The notes below the pieces were generated by a model that made no database searches, had not been told where the DNA came from, and worked only from the letters and a program-made list of their open reading frames with translations. The position numbers and the translations under genes were made by a program. A stretch of 54,572 nucleotides of DNA, from assembly GCA_039177555.1 (NCBI GenBank), contig JBCDFV010000028.1, positions 1 through 54,572 of the forward strand. The letters are read 5' to 3'. Shown here piece after piece: positions 31,138 to 38,128 of this stretch (position 1 is the stretch's first letter; every line of letters starts with the position of its first letter). The DNA is from JANQGH01 sp039177555. Lineage in GTDB: Bacteria > Pseudomonadota > Alphaproteobacteria > DSM-16000 > Inquilinaceae.

Positions 31138-31884
31138 TCACAGACCTTCCGCGATGTCTTCCAGCGCCTCGCGATCGACAATCTGGATCTTGTGCCCGTC
31201 CAGCAATCGGATGATCGAGGCCGTTTTCAGCTGGGTTACCGTGCGGCTGACCGTCTCTGTGGTTAGGCCCAGATAGTCGCCGATATCCGCCCGACCCATC
31301 GGCACCGTAATCGGGTTGTCCGGCTGGCCGCGCCTGACGGCCCTGCGTGACAGGTTCAGAAGGAAGGACGCCAGCTTTTCCTTTGCCGTCTTGCGGCCGA
31401 GCAGCAGCATCTGGTCCTGGGCCGACGCCAGTTCGTTCGACGCCATGCTGAACAGCCTGCGCTGCATCTTGGGGAAGTCGTCCAGCATCTGTTCCATGCG
31501 CTTGCGCGGGAAGCGGCAGATGCTGACCGGCGTGATCGCCTCGGCCGAATAGGCATACACGCCGCCCACCGACAGGCCCATAAAGTCGCCGCCGAACAGA
31601 AAGCCGGTGATCTGGCGGCGGCCGTCGGCCAGAAGCTTGTAAAGCATCACCGTCCCGCCGGTAACGTTGAACAGATCCGTCGCCTCGTCGCCCTCGGCAA
31701 AAATCGTCTGGTGCGGCTGGTGGTTTTTCGCGATGACGATTTCGGCCAGATGGTCCAACTCGTGGTAATCGAGCGCCGCGCAGATCGAGAGGCTGCGCAC
31801 GGGACAGGCGCCGCAGGGATGCATTGGCTGAACCGCGGGGTCTGGCTGGCGATTGTCGGCCGCGAATGGCCTGCTTACGGACAT
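31138..31884 (-). CDS. Crp/Fnr family regulator, FnrL/FnrN type with [4Fe-4S] cysteines
   Basis: A 248-residue oxygen-sensing regulator. Cys24, Cys27 and Cys35 (HPCGACPVRSLSIC, CX2CX7C) plus Cys123 (SICRFP) match the four cluster ligands of FnrL/FnrN. The cyclic-nucleotide-like barrel spans about 50-140. The recognition helix TTETVSRTVTQLK carries the E-x-x-S-R residues that read TTGAT-N4-ATCAA. AGGGAG precedes the ATG at 31884; a longer frame would cross the promoter. A perfect box (31991-32004) lies 107 bases upstream. It probably activates or represses microaerobic genes and itself when the cluster is intact. Confidence 0.94.
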   Translation of the reverse strand: MSVSRPFAADNRQPDPAVQPMHPCGACPVRSLSICAALDYHELDHLAEIVIAKNHQPHQTIFAEGDEATDLFNVTGGTVMLYKLLADGRRQITGFLFGGDFMGLSVGGVYAYSAEAITPVSICRFPRKRMEQMLDDFPKMQRRLFSMASNELASAQDQMLLLGRKTAKEKLASFLLNLSRRAVRRGQPDNPITVPMGRADIGDYLGLTTETVSRTVTQLKTASIIRLLDGHKIQIVDREALEDIAEGL

Positions 31885-31990
31885 CGTCACTCCCTGCTTG
31901 AAGCCTCGCAAGCTAAGCCAAAACAACGCTTGGGCGCAAGTCGAGGTGCGGTGAAATGCCGCCGCGGCCGGCAATGGCGTTGGCCATTGC

Positions 31991-32004
31991 TTGATATGGA
32001 TCAA
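31991..32004. promoter_or_regulatory. Perfect Fnr box
   Basis: TTGATATGGATCAA matches the Fnr consensus TTGAT-N4-ATCAA at all ten fixed positions. It lies in the 179-base divergent gap between the fnr gene (start 31884, leftward) and the small unknown gene (start 32064, rightward), 66 bases from the rightward start and 113 from the leftward start, measured from its centre. Either or both promoters could be controlled. Confidence 0.85.
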
Positions 32005-32063
32005 AGAACCGGCCCGTGGAGTTTGATGGGCTGTCGGGCCAGTCAGTAACAAGGCAAAGGCCC

Positions 32064-32510
32064 ATGGCGGACGCGCGCGATTGGCTCATCACCCCCTTGA
32101 CGTCGGATCGGATCGATCAGGCCTTCCCGCTTGTTCAGGCCGACGACGCCACGGCGACGCTGGACGAATGGCGCCAGCTGGCGCGTTCCGCGCTCAGCAC
32201 CGCGGAGGACAGCGCGGGCATCGTGACGGTCCAGTTTCGCGGCTATCTCAACGGTCTGTTTCTTTACCGCATCGACGATGATTTCGACGACGGCCGGGTC
32301 TTGACCATCGATATGATCCGCGTCTTGGACATTATCGACCCGGCAAAGGTGAACCGGGTCTTGCGTCAGGCGATGTCGGCCACCGCCGAACGTTTTGGTT
32401 GCATCACCATCAGGCCGCCCTTGGGCGGTGATGCGGTGGCGTCGCACACGGCCGCGCCTTCGATGGAGCCTTGTCCAGTGGTCTGGCTCAGCGAACGAAA
32501 GACGTCCTAG
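32064..32510 (+). CDS. Uncharacterised protein divergent from fnr (GNAT-like N-terminus)
   Basis: A 148-residue protein without signal peptide or membrane segment. The opening DWLITPLTSDRIDQAFPLVQ, followed by VTVQFRGYLNGLFLYRIDDDFDDGRVLTIDMIRVLDII, resembles the first strands of a GNAT acetyltransferase. However, the acetyl-CoA loop (R/Q-x-x-G-x-G/A) is not visible, so catalysis is doubtful. I do not recognise the family. It ends with a proline-rich, low-complexity stretch. The ATG at 32064 gives a compact protein. The Fnr box 60 bases upstream suggests oxygen-dependent expression, and it converges with the Tam-like gene. Confidence 0.72.
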   Translation: MADARDWLITPLTSDRIDQAFPLVQADDATATLDEWRQLARSALSTAEDSAGIVTVQFRGYLNGLFLYRIDDDFDDGRVLTIDMIRVLDIIDPAKVNRVLRQAMSATAERFGCITIRPPLGGDAVASHTAAPSMEPCPVVWLSERKTS

Positions 32511-32516
32511 CAAGCC

Positions 32517-33278
32517 TCAGCGTTTTGCCAGAAGGAAGAGGCGGCGAAACGGGAACAGGGTGATGCCGTCCGCGCGCTTCGGATAGGCCTTCAGCAGGCG
32601 CTGACGATAGTCCGACAAAAAGGCCTCACGGTCATCGCCCTCTAGGGCTTCGAGCACGGGGCGCAGACCGGTTGCCTTGACCCACTCATAGACCGGTTCG
32701 TCGCCGGTCAGCCGGTGCCAATACTCGATCTCCCAAACCTCGATCTCGTTGACCAGGCGCGACAAAAGCGCATCGTAGAAACCCGGATCGGCCACGGGCT
32801 CGCTGCGCAGATTCGTTCGACCGGCAAAGCGTGGCTGGCTTGCCACATCGCGCATCAGGGCGTGCGACGGCGCGCCGAAGTTCCGCGGCATCTGCACCGC
32901 CAGGAGACCGCCCTTGGTCAGGCAATCGACCAAAGCCGGCATGAGGCGGTCATGATCGGGCAGCCACTGCAAGGCCGCGTTAGAGTAGATCAGGTCGACA
33001 GGACGCTCCGGCCGCCATTGCGCGATGTCACCCTCGACCCAGACGCGGTCGGGAAACTGGCCGCGCGCCTGTTCCAGCATTGCCGTCGAGGAATCCAGCC
33101 CGGCGACCGATGCCTCGGGATAGCGATCGGCCAGCAACGCGGTCAGTTCGCCGGTGCCACAACCGAGATCAACCACCGCTTGGATGGGACCCTGCAAAGG
33201 CAGCCGATTGATCAGATCGAGCCCTGGCTGCAATCGCGGCCCGGCAAACTTGGCGTATTGATCGGGATTCCAGGTCAT
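32517..33278 (-). CDS. tam: Trans-aconitate 2-methyltransferase-like SAM methyltransferase
   Basis: A 253-residue class I methyltransferase aligned with Tam: MTWNPDQYAKFAGPRLQPGLDLINRLPL at the start, the SAM loop VVDLGCGTGELTALL near residue 36, VAGLDSSTAMLEQAR, and DLIYSNAALQWLPDHDRL, which is close to the Tam pattern NAALQW-x-P. Tam methylates trans-aconitate, an inhibitor of aconitase formed from citrate-cycle intermediates. I chose ATG 33278, which matches the usual Tam N-terminus, over a GTG five codons upstream. It begins 15 bases after the histidine kinase stop and may be read from the same transcript. Confidence 0.88.
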   Translation of the reverse strand: MTWNPDQYAKFAGPRLQPGLDLINRLPLQGPIQAVVDLGCGTGELTALLADRYPEASVAGLDSSTAMLEQARGQFPDRVWVEGDIAQWRPERPVDLIYSNAALQWLPDHDRLMPALVDCLTKGGLLAVQMPRNFGAPSHALMRDVASQPRFAGRTNLRSEPVADPGFYDALLSRLVNEIEVWEIEYWHRLTGDEPVYEWVKATGLRPVLEALEGDDREAFLSDYRQRLLKAYPKRADGITLFPFRRLFLLAKR

Positions 33279-33293
33279 CGGATGAACGAGCAC

Positions 33294-34670
33294 CTAACCG
33301 TTCGGAACCGTCAGTCTGAACGTCGTGCCTTCCGCGCCACTGCTGGCCAGGGCAAGGTCGCCGCGATGGGCCATGGCGATCTCTCGGGCGATGGCCAGGC
33401 CCAAGCCGGTGCCACCGGGCCGCGCGGAGCCGGCAAAGGGCTTGAACAGGTGTTCGCGCGCCCGCGGCGGCAGGCCGGGCCCGTCATCCTTGATCAAGAT
33501 GTCGACATTCCTGCCGCGTTGCCTGGCACCGACCGTGACGATCGTCGCGTCCGCCTGAAAGGCGTTACGGATGATGTTGTCGAGCGCCCTTATCATCTGG
33601 TCGCGATCGACGGACACCGACAGATCGGCCGGGGTCTCGTCGATCAACTGCCGCTCCTCGTCCAACAGATCGGTCAGGTCGGCACGCACGCCGTTAAGCA
33701 GATCGGTGATCACAATCGCCTGGCGCTGCAACGGCGCGCCGCGTTCGCTGATGTAATCCAGCGTCTGGCCGCACAGGCCGACGGCGCGGTCCAGCGATTC
33801 CAACAGCCTCGGCGCCGTGCGGCGAACGGACGGGTCGTCGCTCTCGACCAGCCGTTCGGAAACCAGACTGGCGGTGGCCAGAATGTTGCGCAGATCATGG
33901 TTGATCTTGGTCATCGCCGTGCCGAGGGCGGCAAGCCGCGCCCTTTGGTGCAGCGCCTGGCGAAGGGCGACCTGCATGCTGCGCAGTTCGCGCGCGGCGA
34001 CGCCGAGCTCGTCACGACGGCGCGTGTCGGGAACCGTGGCGTTGTCGTCCTCCGGATCGTCGCGGAACGCGATCATGCGGTCCGTCATCTGCTCCATCGG
34101 CCGCACCATCAGCCAGCGCAGCGACAGGAAGACCAGCGATGCCGTGATCAGCGAAATGATGATCGACAGCGCCAGAATGCGATAGGAAAACGCGATCATG
34201 CCGGCGCGCATCGGCGCGTCGTTCAAGACCACCATGACGAAAGTCTCAGGATCGTTCGGGCTGTAGCCCTGAATCCTGATGATCCGGTCCTCGCCCTGAA
34301 ACAGCGCCTGAAACGCGTCGACGATCAAGCTGACCACGGACTGGTCTTCAAGGTCGATGGTTTCCGCGATCGGACCGATCGGCTCATCGCCAAGCATGTA
34401 GCTGATCTCGTCGCCGCGAATCATGTCGATCATCGCGGCCCCGACCTGGTCGAGCAACTCACGCTCCAGATCGACGGTTACCATCCGCTCCGGTGCTGCC
34501 GCCACCGATAGCGCGGCCAGATGGCCGGCGGCCAGTCTTCCCTGCAGCCATTCCTCGCGGTACCGCGCGATCGACGGCGTGTAGATCAGCACCTCGGACA
34601 GCATCACGAAGAAGATCGTGAGCACCAGCAGACGCGCCGATAGGCTGCGGAGGAAAGACAAGCGCCCCAT
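33294..34670 (-). CDS. Sensor histidine kinase (orphan)
   Basis: A 458-residue membrane kinase: helices at about 12-33 and 161-187 flank a periplasmic domain of some 125 residues. A HAMP-like region follows (188-240), then the phosphoacceptor His258 (KINHDLRNILA), N-box NIIRNAFQA (365-373), G1 DDGPG (395-399) and G2 GGTGLGLA (419-426). The INHDLRN variant of the H-box is typical of one alphaproteobacterial subgroup. No response regulator is adjacent, so its partner is elsewhere. It lies 60 bases after the flavin oxidoreductase gene and 15 before tam, on the same strand. The periplasmic ligand is unknown. Confidence 0.93.
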   Translation of the reverse strand: MGRLSFLRSLSARLLVLTIFFVMLSEVLIYTPSIARYREEWLQGRLAAGHLAALSVAAAPERMVTVDLERELLDQVGAAMIDMIRGDEISYMLGDEPIGPIAETIDLEDQSVVSLIVDAFQALFQGEDRIIRIQGYSPNDPETFVMVVLNDAPMRAGMIAFSYRILALSIIISLITASLVFLSLRWLMVRPMEQMTDRMIAFRDDPEDDNATVPDTRRRDELGVAARELRSMQVALRQALHQRARLAALGTAMTKINHDLRNILATASLVSERLVESDDPSVRRTAPRLLESLDRAVGLCGQTLDYISERGAPLQRQAIVITDLLNGVRADLTDLLDEERQLIDETPADLSVSVDRDQMIRALDNIIRNAFQADATIVTVGARQRGRNVDILIKDDGPGLPPRAREHLFKPFAGSARPGGTGLGLAIAREIAMAHRGDLALASSGAEGTTFRLTVPNG

Positions 34671-34730
34671 ATACCCTTACGCGCAGATCTCCATCAGAAT
34701 CGGCCTTATAGCAGGCAACAGTGCGACCGC

Positions 34731-36146
34731 CTAACCGAACCGCAGCAACAGCTTAACCAGCCGGCGCGTCCGGTCGCTGAACAGGGCGGGCGCGAAGTAG
34801 TTGCCAGCCGCACGCTTGGAGATTTCGCCCAATGTCGGATAGGGCGCGATCATGGTCGCGACGGCGCCGATCTTCAGTTTGCGGGCGATGGCGAGCGACC
34901 ACAGGTGGATCAGTTCGCCGGCATGGGCGCCGACTATCGTGGCGCCGATGATGCGGCCGCGCTTGGTCGTGATGACCTTGGCAAAGCCGTCCGTCCGCGC
35001 CTCGGTCAGGGCCCGGTCGTTTTCCGCGAACGGGTGGCGCAGAATGCGGATGTCTTCGTGGCGGTCGCGCGCCGCCGCCTCGGTCAGGCCCGCCTGGGCA
35101 AGTTCGGGATCGGTGAACGTCACCCATGGCAAGGCGGCCAGATCAATCTTGGCGGGCCAGCGGAACAGGGCGTTTCGCAAGACGATACCGGCGTGATACC
35201 CGGCAATGTGGGTGAATTGCGGCCCGCCCGCCACGTCGCCGGCGGCATAGATGCGGCGGTTCGTGGTCCGCAGCCTTGCATCGATCGTGACCCCCGAGGC
35301 AGTGGCCTCAATGCCGGCCTCTTCCAAGCCAAGCGCGTCGATGTTGGGCTTTCGGCCGGCGGCGACCAGCAGATGGCTGCCGTCGATGTGCGCGCCGTCG
35401 GCCAACTCCACAACGATGCCGCCGTCGGACGGTCGGACCCGTGCGATCTCAATGCTGTCACGCAAGGTGACCCCTTCGCGCCGCAGCTGGCCGCAAACGA
35501 CGGCGGCAGCCTCCGGATCGTCCTTGGACAGGAACTTGCCGACCTCCAGCACCGTGACCTGGCTGCCCAGCCGTCTGTGCGCCTGGGCCATCTCCAGACC
35601 GATCGGACCGCCGCCGATGATCACCAGATGCTCGGGCAGCTGGCGATTGCCGAAGATGGTTTCGTTGGTGAGATAGGGAACCTGGTCGAGACCTTCGATG
35701 CCTGGCACGGCGGCCCGCGACCCGGTCGCGATCACGAAGCGCTTCGCCTCCACCGTGGTCGCACCGGCGACAAGCCTGTTGGGGCCGGTGAAGCGGGCCT
35801 GTTCCTTCAGGACCGTAACGCCCAGCCCCTCATAGCGCTCGACGCTGTCGTTGGGTTCGATCGCGGCGATGACCCGGCGGACATGGTCGTTGACGGCGCC
35901 GAAATCGATCGTCGGTTCGGCCGTTCGAATGCCAAATCGGCCGGCCTGTCGAACGGTGTCGGCCGTTCGCGCGGCGGCGATCAGGCTCTTTGACGGCACG
36001 CAGCCAGTGTTCAGGCAGTCGCCGCCCATCAAATCGCGCTCGATCAGTACGGTACGGGCACCCATCTGCGAGGCGCCGGCAGCCACGGTCAAGCCCGCGG
36101 AACCGGCGCCGATCACGCATAGGTCGGTCTTCATTGTCTCCGCCAT
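34731..36146 (-). CDS. Flavin disulfide oxidoreductase, mercuric reductase/lipoamide dehydrogenase-like
   Basis: A 471-residue class I pyridine-nucleotide disulfide oxidoreductase. FAD site GAGSAG (13-18), redox disulfide Cys44/Cys49 (GGDCLNTGCVPSKS), NAD(P) site GGGPIGLE and AAGDVAGGPQFTH are all intact. In place of the HPT-x-x-E base pair of lipoamide dehydrogenase the C-terminal domain reads APYPTLGE (Tyr436, Glu441), so it is unlikely to oxidise dihydrolipoamide. MerA-type C-terminal cysteines are also absent. This variant usually accompanies TVP38/TMEM64 proteins, as here, 72 bases downstream of one. The substrate is unknown; a thiol or quinone route is possible. Confidence 0.9.
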   Translation of the reverse strand: MAETMKTDLCVIGAGSAGLTVAAGASQMGARTVLIERDLMGGDCLNTGCVPSKSLIAAARTADTVRQAGRFGIRTAEPTIDFGAVNDHVRRVIAAIEPNDSVERYEGLGVTVLKEQARFTGPNRLVAGATTVEAKRFVIATGSRAAVPGIEGLDQVPYLTNETIFGNRQLPEHLVIIGGGPIGLEMAQAHRRLGSQVTVLEVGKFLSKDDPEAAAVVCGQLRREGVTLRDSIEIARVRPSDGGIVVELADGAHIDGSHLLVAAGRKPNIDALGLEEAGIEATASGVTIDARLRTTNRRIYAAGDVAGGPQFTHIAGYHAGIVLRNALFRWPAKIDLAALPWVTFTDPELAQAGLTEAAARDRHEDIRILRHPFAENDRALTEARTDGFAKVITTKRGRIIGATIVGAHAGELIHLWSLAIARKLKIGAVATMIAPYPTLGEISKRAAGNYFAPALFSDRTRRLVKLLLRFG

Positions 36147-36218
36147 GACCTGTCTCTCGCACGCGAAATGCTTGGGATAGCCGGCCGCAAAGCCGAGCGG
36201 CCCGGATAGCGCCCCGGG

Positions 36219-36962
36219 CTACTGTCGCCGCTGGCGGACCCGCTTGTACACCACCGGCAACAGCGCCAGCACGGCCAGCCCGATCAGCGGCAGCAGGATA
36301 GGCGGATCGAAAATGATCGACAAATCCGGTGTTCCGCCCTGGTCCAGGGTGGCGCCCAGCCCGTTGCCGACCGACACGAAGACGATGGTGCCTGGGATGA
36401 TGCCGATGAAGGTCGCCAAGACGAACGTGACCAGGGGAACCCCCAGCAGTGCCGGCACCAGGTTGACCAGCCAAAACGGCACAATCGGGATCAGCCGCAG
36501 GGTCAGCAGATAGCTGAAGGCGCTATCCCGAAAGCCACCCTCCAGCCGTTTGATCCAGCCGCCGGCACGGCGCTCGACAACGCCGCGAAGGGCCGTTCGC
36601 GCGGCCAGGAAGACCGCTGTTGCGCCAACCGTCGCCGCGGTCACGACCAACAGCCCAGCCCAAACGACGCCAAACAGGAAGCCCGCCGCCAGACTGAGCA
36701 GCAGGCCGACCGGAATGGACCCCGCGATGGCGACCGCGTAGGCCACAAAAAACACGGCCGACGCCAACACGGCGTTATCGGCGACGAAAGCCGTCAGCAT
36801 CTGTCGGTGTTCGCTCAACATCTCGAACGTGAAGTACCTGTCGAGGCCGAAGGCGAAAAATGCGACTAAGGCGGCGATCAGCAGGCCAAGCGGTACGAAG
36901 CGCTGCCAAACGGGCCGCGGCGCGGCGATACCAGGGATGGCCTGGCCGTCGGTGGTGCTCAC
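36219..36962 (-). CDS. TVP38/TMEM64 family membrane protein (VTT/DedA-like)
   Basis: A 247-residue polytopic protein. Helices start near WQRFVPLGLLIAALVAFFAFG and continue through VLASAVFFVAYAVAIAGSIPVG. The VTT core follows, with the GFLFGVVWAGLLVVTAATVGATAVFLAAR and LRLIPIVPFWLVNLVPALLGVPL segments carrying the conserved Gly/Pro/Arg pattern of SNARE-associated proteins. Relatives act as lipid scramblases or undecaprenyl-phosphate/phosphate carriers. The start is chosen as GTG 36962 with GAGGA just before it; an ATG at 37034 would add 24 polar residues without a ribosome site. It heads a leftward group with the flavin oxidoreductase. Confidence 0.85.
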   Translation of the reverse strand: MSTTDGQAIPGIAAPRPVWQRFVPLGLLIAALVAFFAFGLDRYFTFEMLSEHRQMLTAFVADNAVLASAVFFVAYAVAIAGSIPVGLLLSLAAGFLFGVVWAGLLVVTAATVGATAVFLAARTALRGVVERRAGGWIKRLEGGFRDSAFSYLLTLRLIPIVPFWLVNLVPALLGVPLVTFVLATFIGIIPGTIVFVSVGNGLGATLDQGGTPDLSIIFDPPILLPLIGLAVLALLPVVYKRVRQRRQ

Positions 36963-37133
36963 AGTGTCCTCGTCAATTGTCGCCGTAGATTGGTGCGGTT
37001 TCCCGCGATCGGCGTTCTGAGATTTTTGGTGCATAGCGCTGTGTTCTTAGCTAGCAGCCCATCCGCTCAACAACCAGTCACCATTGGGTGAAAAACAGGA
37101 CGTGCAGTGGGTTCGAACCATCCTATATGACCG

Positions 37134-37162
37134 TTGACGCAGGGGCGATGAACGGCTAAAAG
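37134..37162 (+). promoter_or_regulatory. Candidate promoter for rpmH-rnpA
   Basis: TTGACG (37134-37139), a 17-base spacer and TAAAAG (37157-37162) resemble a sigma-70-type promoter, 69 bases before the rpmH start. The rest of the gap between the TVP38 gene and rpmH shows no gene and no DnaA-box cluster that I can see, so there is no sign of a replication origin. Confidence 0.4.
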
Positions 37163-37230
37163 CCGCGCCTTTCCGTAACACCGACGACGGTCGATCCGGC
37201 GGTCGCCGCAATTTGTGAGGAGATAGAGCC

Positions 37231-37365
37231 GTGAAACGGACCTATCAGCCGAGTAAACTGGTTCGCAAGCGCCGGCACGGGTTTCGCGCCCGGATGGCCA
37301 CCGTCGGCGGCCGTCGCGTCATCGCCAACCGCCGGGCCAAGGGCCGCAAGCGCCTCAGCGCCTGA
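37231..37365 (+). CDS. rpmH: 50S ribosomal protein L34
   Basis: A 44-residue basic protein reading MKRTYQPSKLVRKRRHGFRA at its start and ending in NRRAKGRKRLSA, the standard L34 sequence. Length is exactly that of the family. The start is GTG, seven or so bases after GAGGAGA. L34 is a large-subunit protein that contacts 23S rRNA. It is followed by rnpA 25 bases downstream, the conserved bacterial order, and begins the rpmH-rnpA-yidD-yidC block. Confidence 0.98.
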   Translation: MKRTYQPSKLVRKRRHGFRARMATVGGRRVIANRRAKGRKRLSA

Positions 37366-37390
37366 GCCACGCGACCCCAATGCGCCGCCA

Positions 37391-37756
37391 ATGGCCGAAC
37401 GCGCGGACAGGCTGAAACGCAGGGAAGACTTCCTGCGGCTGGCCGGCGGCCGACGCAAGGCCGTGACGCCGGGCATGGTGGTACAGGTCGCGAAGACCCC
37501 CTCGGAGGCCGTGTCACGCAGTGTCGTCCGGCTGGGCTTCACCGCAAGCCGTAAGGTTGGTGGCGCGGTGGCACGAAATCGGGCGAAGCGCAGGCTTAAG
37601 TCATTGGCGCAGTCGGCGGTGCCCGACTTGCCCGGCGGTTTGGATCTTGTCCTGATCGCCCGTCGCGCCACCGTCGATCGGCCCTATCAAACCCTGAAAC
37701 AGGATCTGGCCGCGAGCCTGACCAAGCTGGGGCTGGGTGCAGGTCGCCGCCGATGA
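37391..37756 (+). CDS. rnpA: Ribonuclease P protein component
   Basis: A 121-residue basic protein. The RnpA signature is RLGFTASRKVGGAVARNRAKRRLKSL (about 47-72), with the conserved RNR motif that contacts the RNA subunit. LKRREDFLRL opens the protein, as in alphaproteobacterial members. It pairs with the RNase P RNA to trim tRNA 5' ends; no rnpB gene was seen here. Its stop overlaps the yidD start as ATGA. Confidence 0.96.
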   Translation: MAERADRLKRREDFLRLAGGRRKAVTPGMVVQVAKTPSEAVSRSVVRLGFTASRKVGGAVARNRAKRRLKSLAQSAVPDLPGGLDLVLIARRATVDRPYQTLKQDLAASLTKLGLGAGRRR

Positions 37757-38007
37757 CCAGCCCGCTTGCCTGGCTGATGAAGGGTGCGGTGCTGTCCTAT
37801 CGCTACACGTTGTCGCCTTTGGTGGGGCATGGCTGCCGTTTCCGGCCCACTTGCTCGGAATACGCGCTGGAGGCCATCAACCGTTACGGGGCCTTTAAAG
37901 GGGGGTGGCTCACGCTGCGGCGACTGGCGCGCTGTCATCCCTGGGGGGGCCACGGCTATGATCCGGTGCCGGATCGCCCCGCGAGACCAGCCGAACTTGG
38001 CAAATAA
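37753..38007 (+). CDS. yidD: Membrane protein insertion efficiency factor
   Basis: An 84-residue protein with the YidD signature SYRYTLSPLVGHGCRFRPTCS followed by EYALEAINRYGAFKGGWLTLRRLARCHP. Both cysteine motifs and the final WGGHGYDPVP are present. It aids YidC-dependent insertion of inner-membrane proteins and lies on the cytoplasmic face. It is coupled to rnpA by a four-base overlap and followed by yidC after 121 bases that include a large stem-loop. Confidence 0.97.
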   Translation: MTSPLAWLMKGAVLSYRYTLSPLVGHGCRFRPTCSEYALEAINRYGAFKGGWLTLRRLARCHPWGGHGYDPVPDRPARPAELGK

Positions 38008-38055
38008 CCGCGTACCGCTGCCGGCCAATGGTTGAACCGGCCGTGCGGTACGGTT
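38006..38055 (+). terminator. Large stem-loop between yidD and yidC
   Basis: The arms AACCG-CG-TACCGC-TG-CCGGCC and GGCCG-TGCGGTACGGTT pair over about 17 bases with small bulges. The hairpin begins at the yidD stop codon and ends 73 bases before yidC. No T-tract follows, so it is either a Rho-aided end of the rpmH-rnpA-yidD transcript or an mRNA-stabilising element. Confidence 0.5.
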
Positions 38056-38128
38056 AGGAATAGCGCGCCCCGAACACCGCCCGGACACTGGCGGTGACCG
38101 GCGCCCGTTTCCTGGAGCAGTCATTTTG

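Noticed and set aside
32715..34511. A 598-codon + strand frame opposite tam and the histidine kinase
   Set aside because: The opposite strand encodes complete, motif-bearing proteins, and the frame shows only Arg/Gln/His-rich sequence without domains.
36219..37034. Start of the TVP38 gene at ATG 37034
   Set aside because: The extra 24 residues are polar and low-complexity and the ATG lacks a ribosome site, while GTG 36962 has GAGGA just upstream. It is retained only as an alternative.
37035..37230. A replication origin next to rpmH
   Set aside because: The rpmH block is near oriC in some bacteria, but I see no DnaA-box cluster, no AT-rich unwinding element and no dnaA gene.
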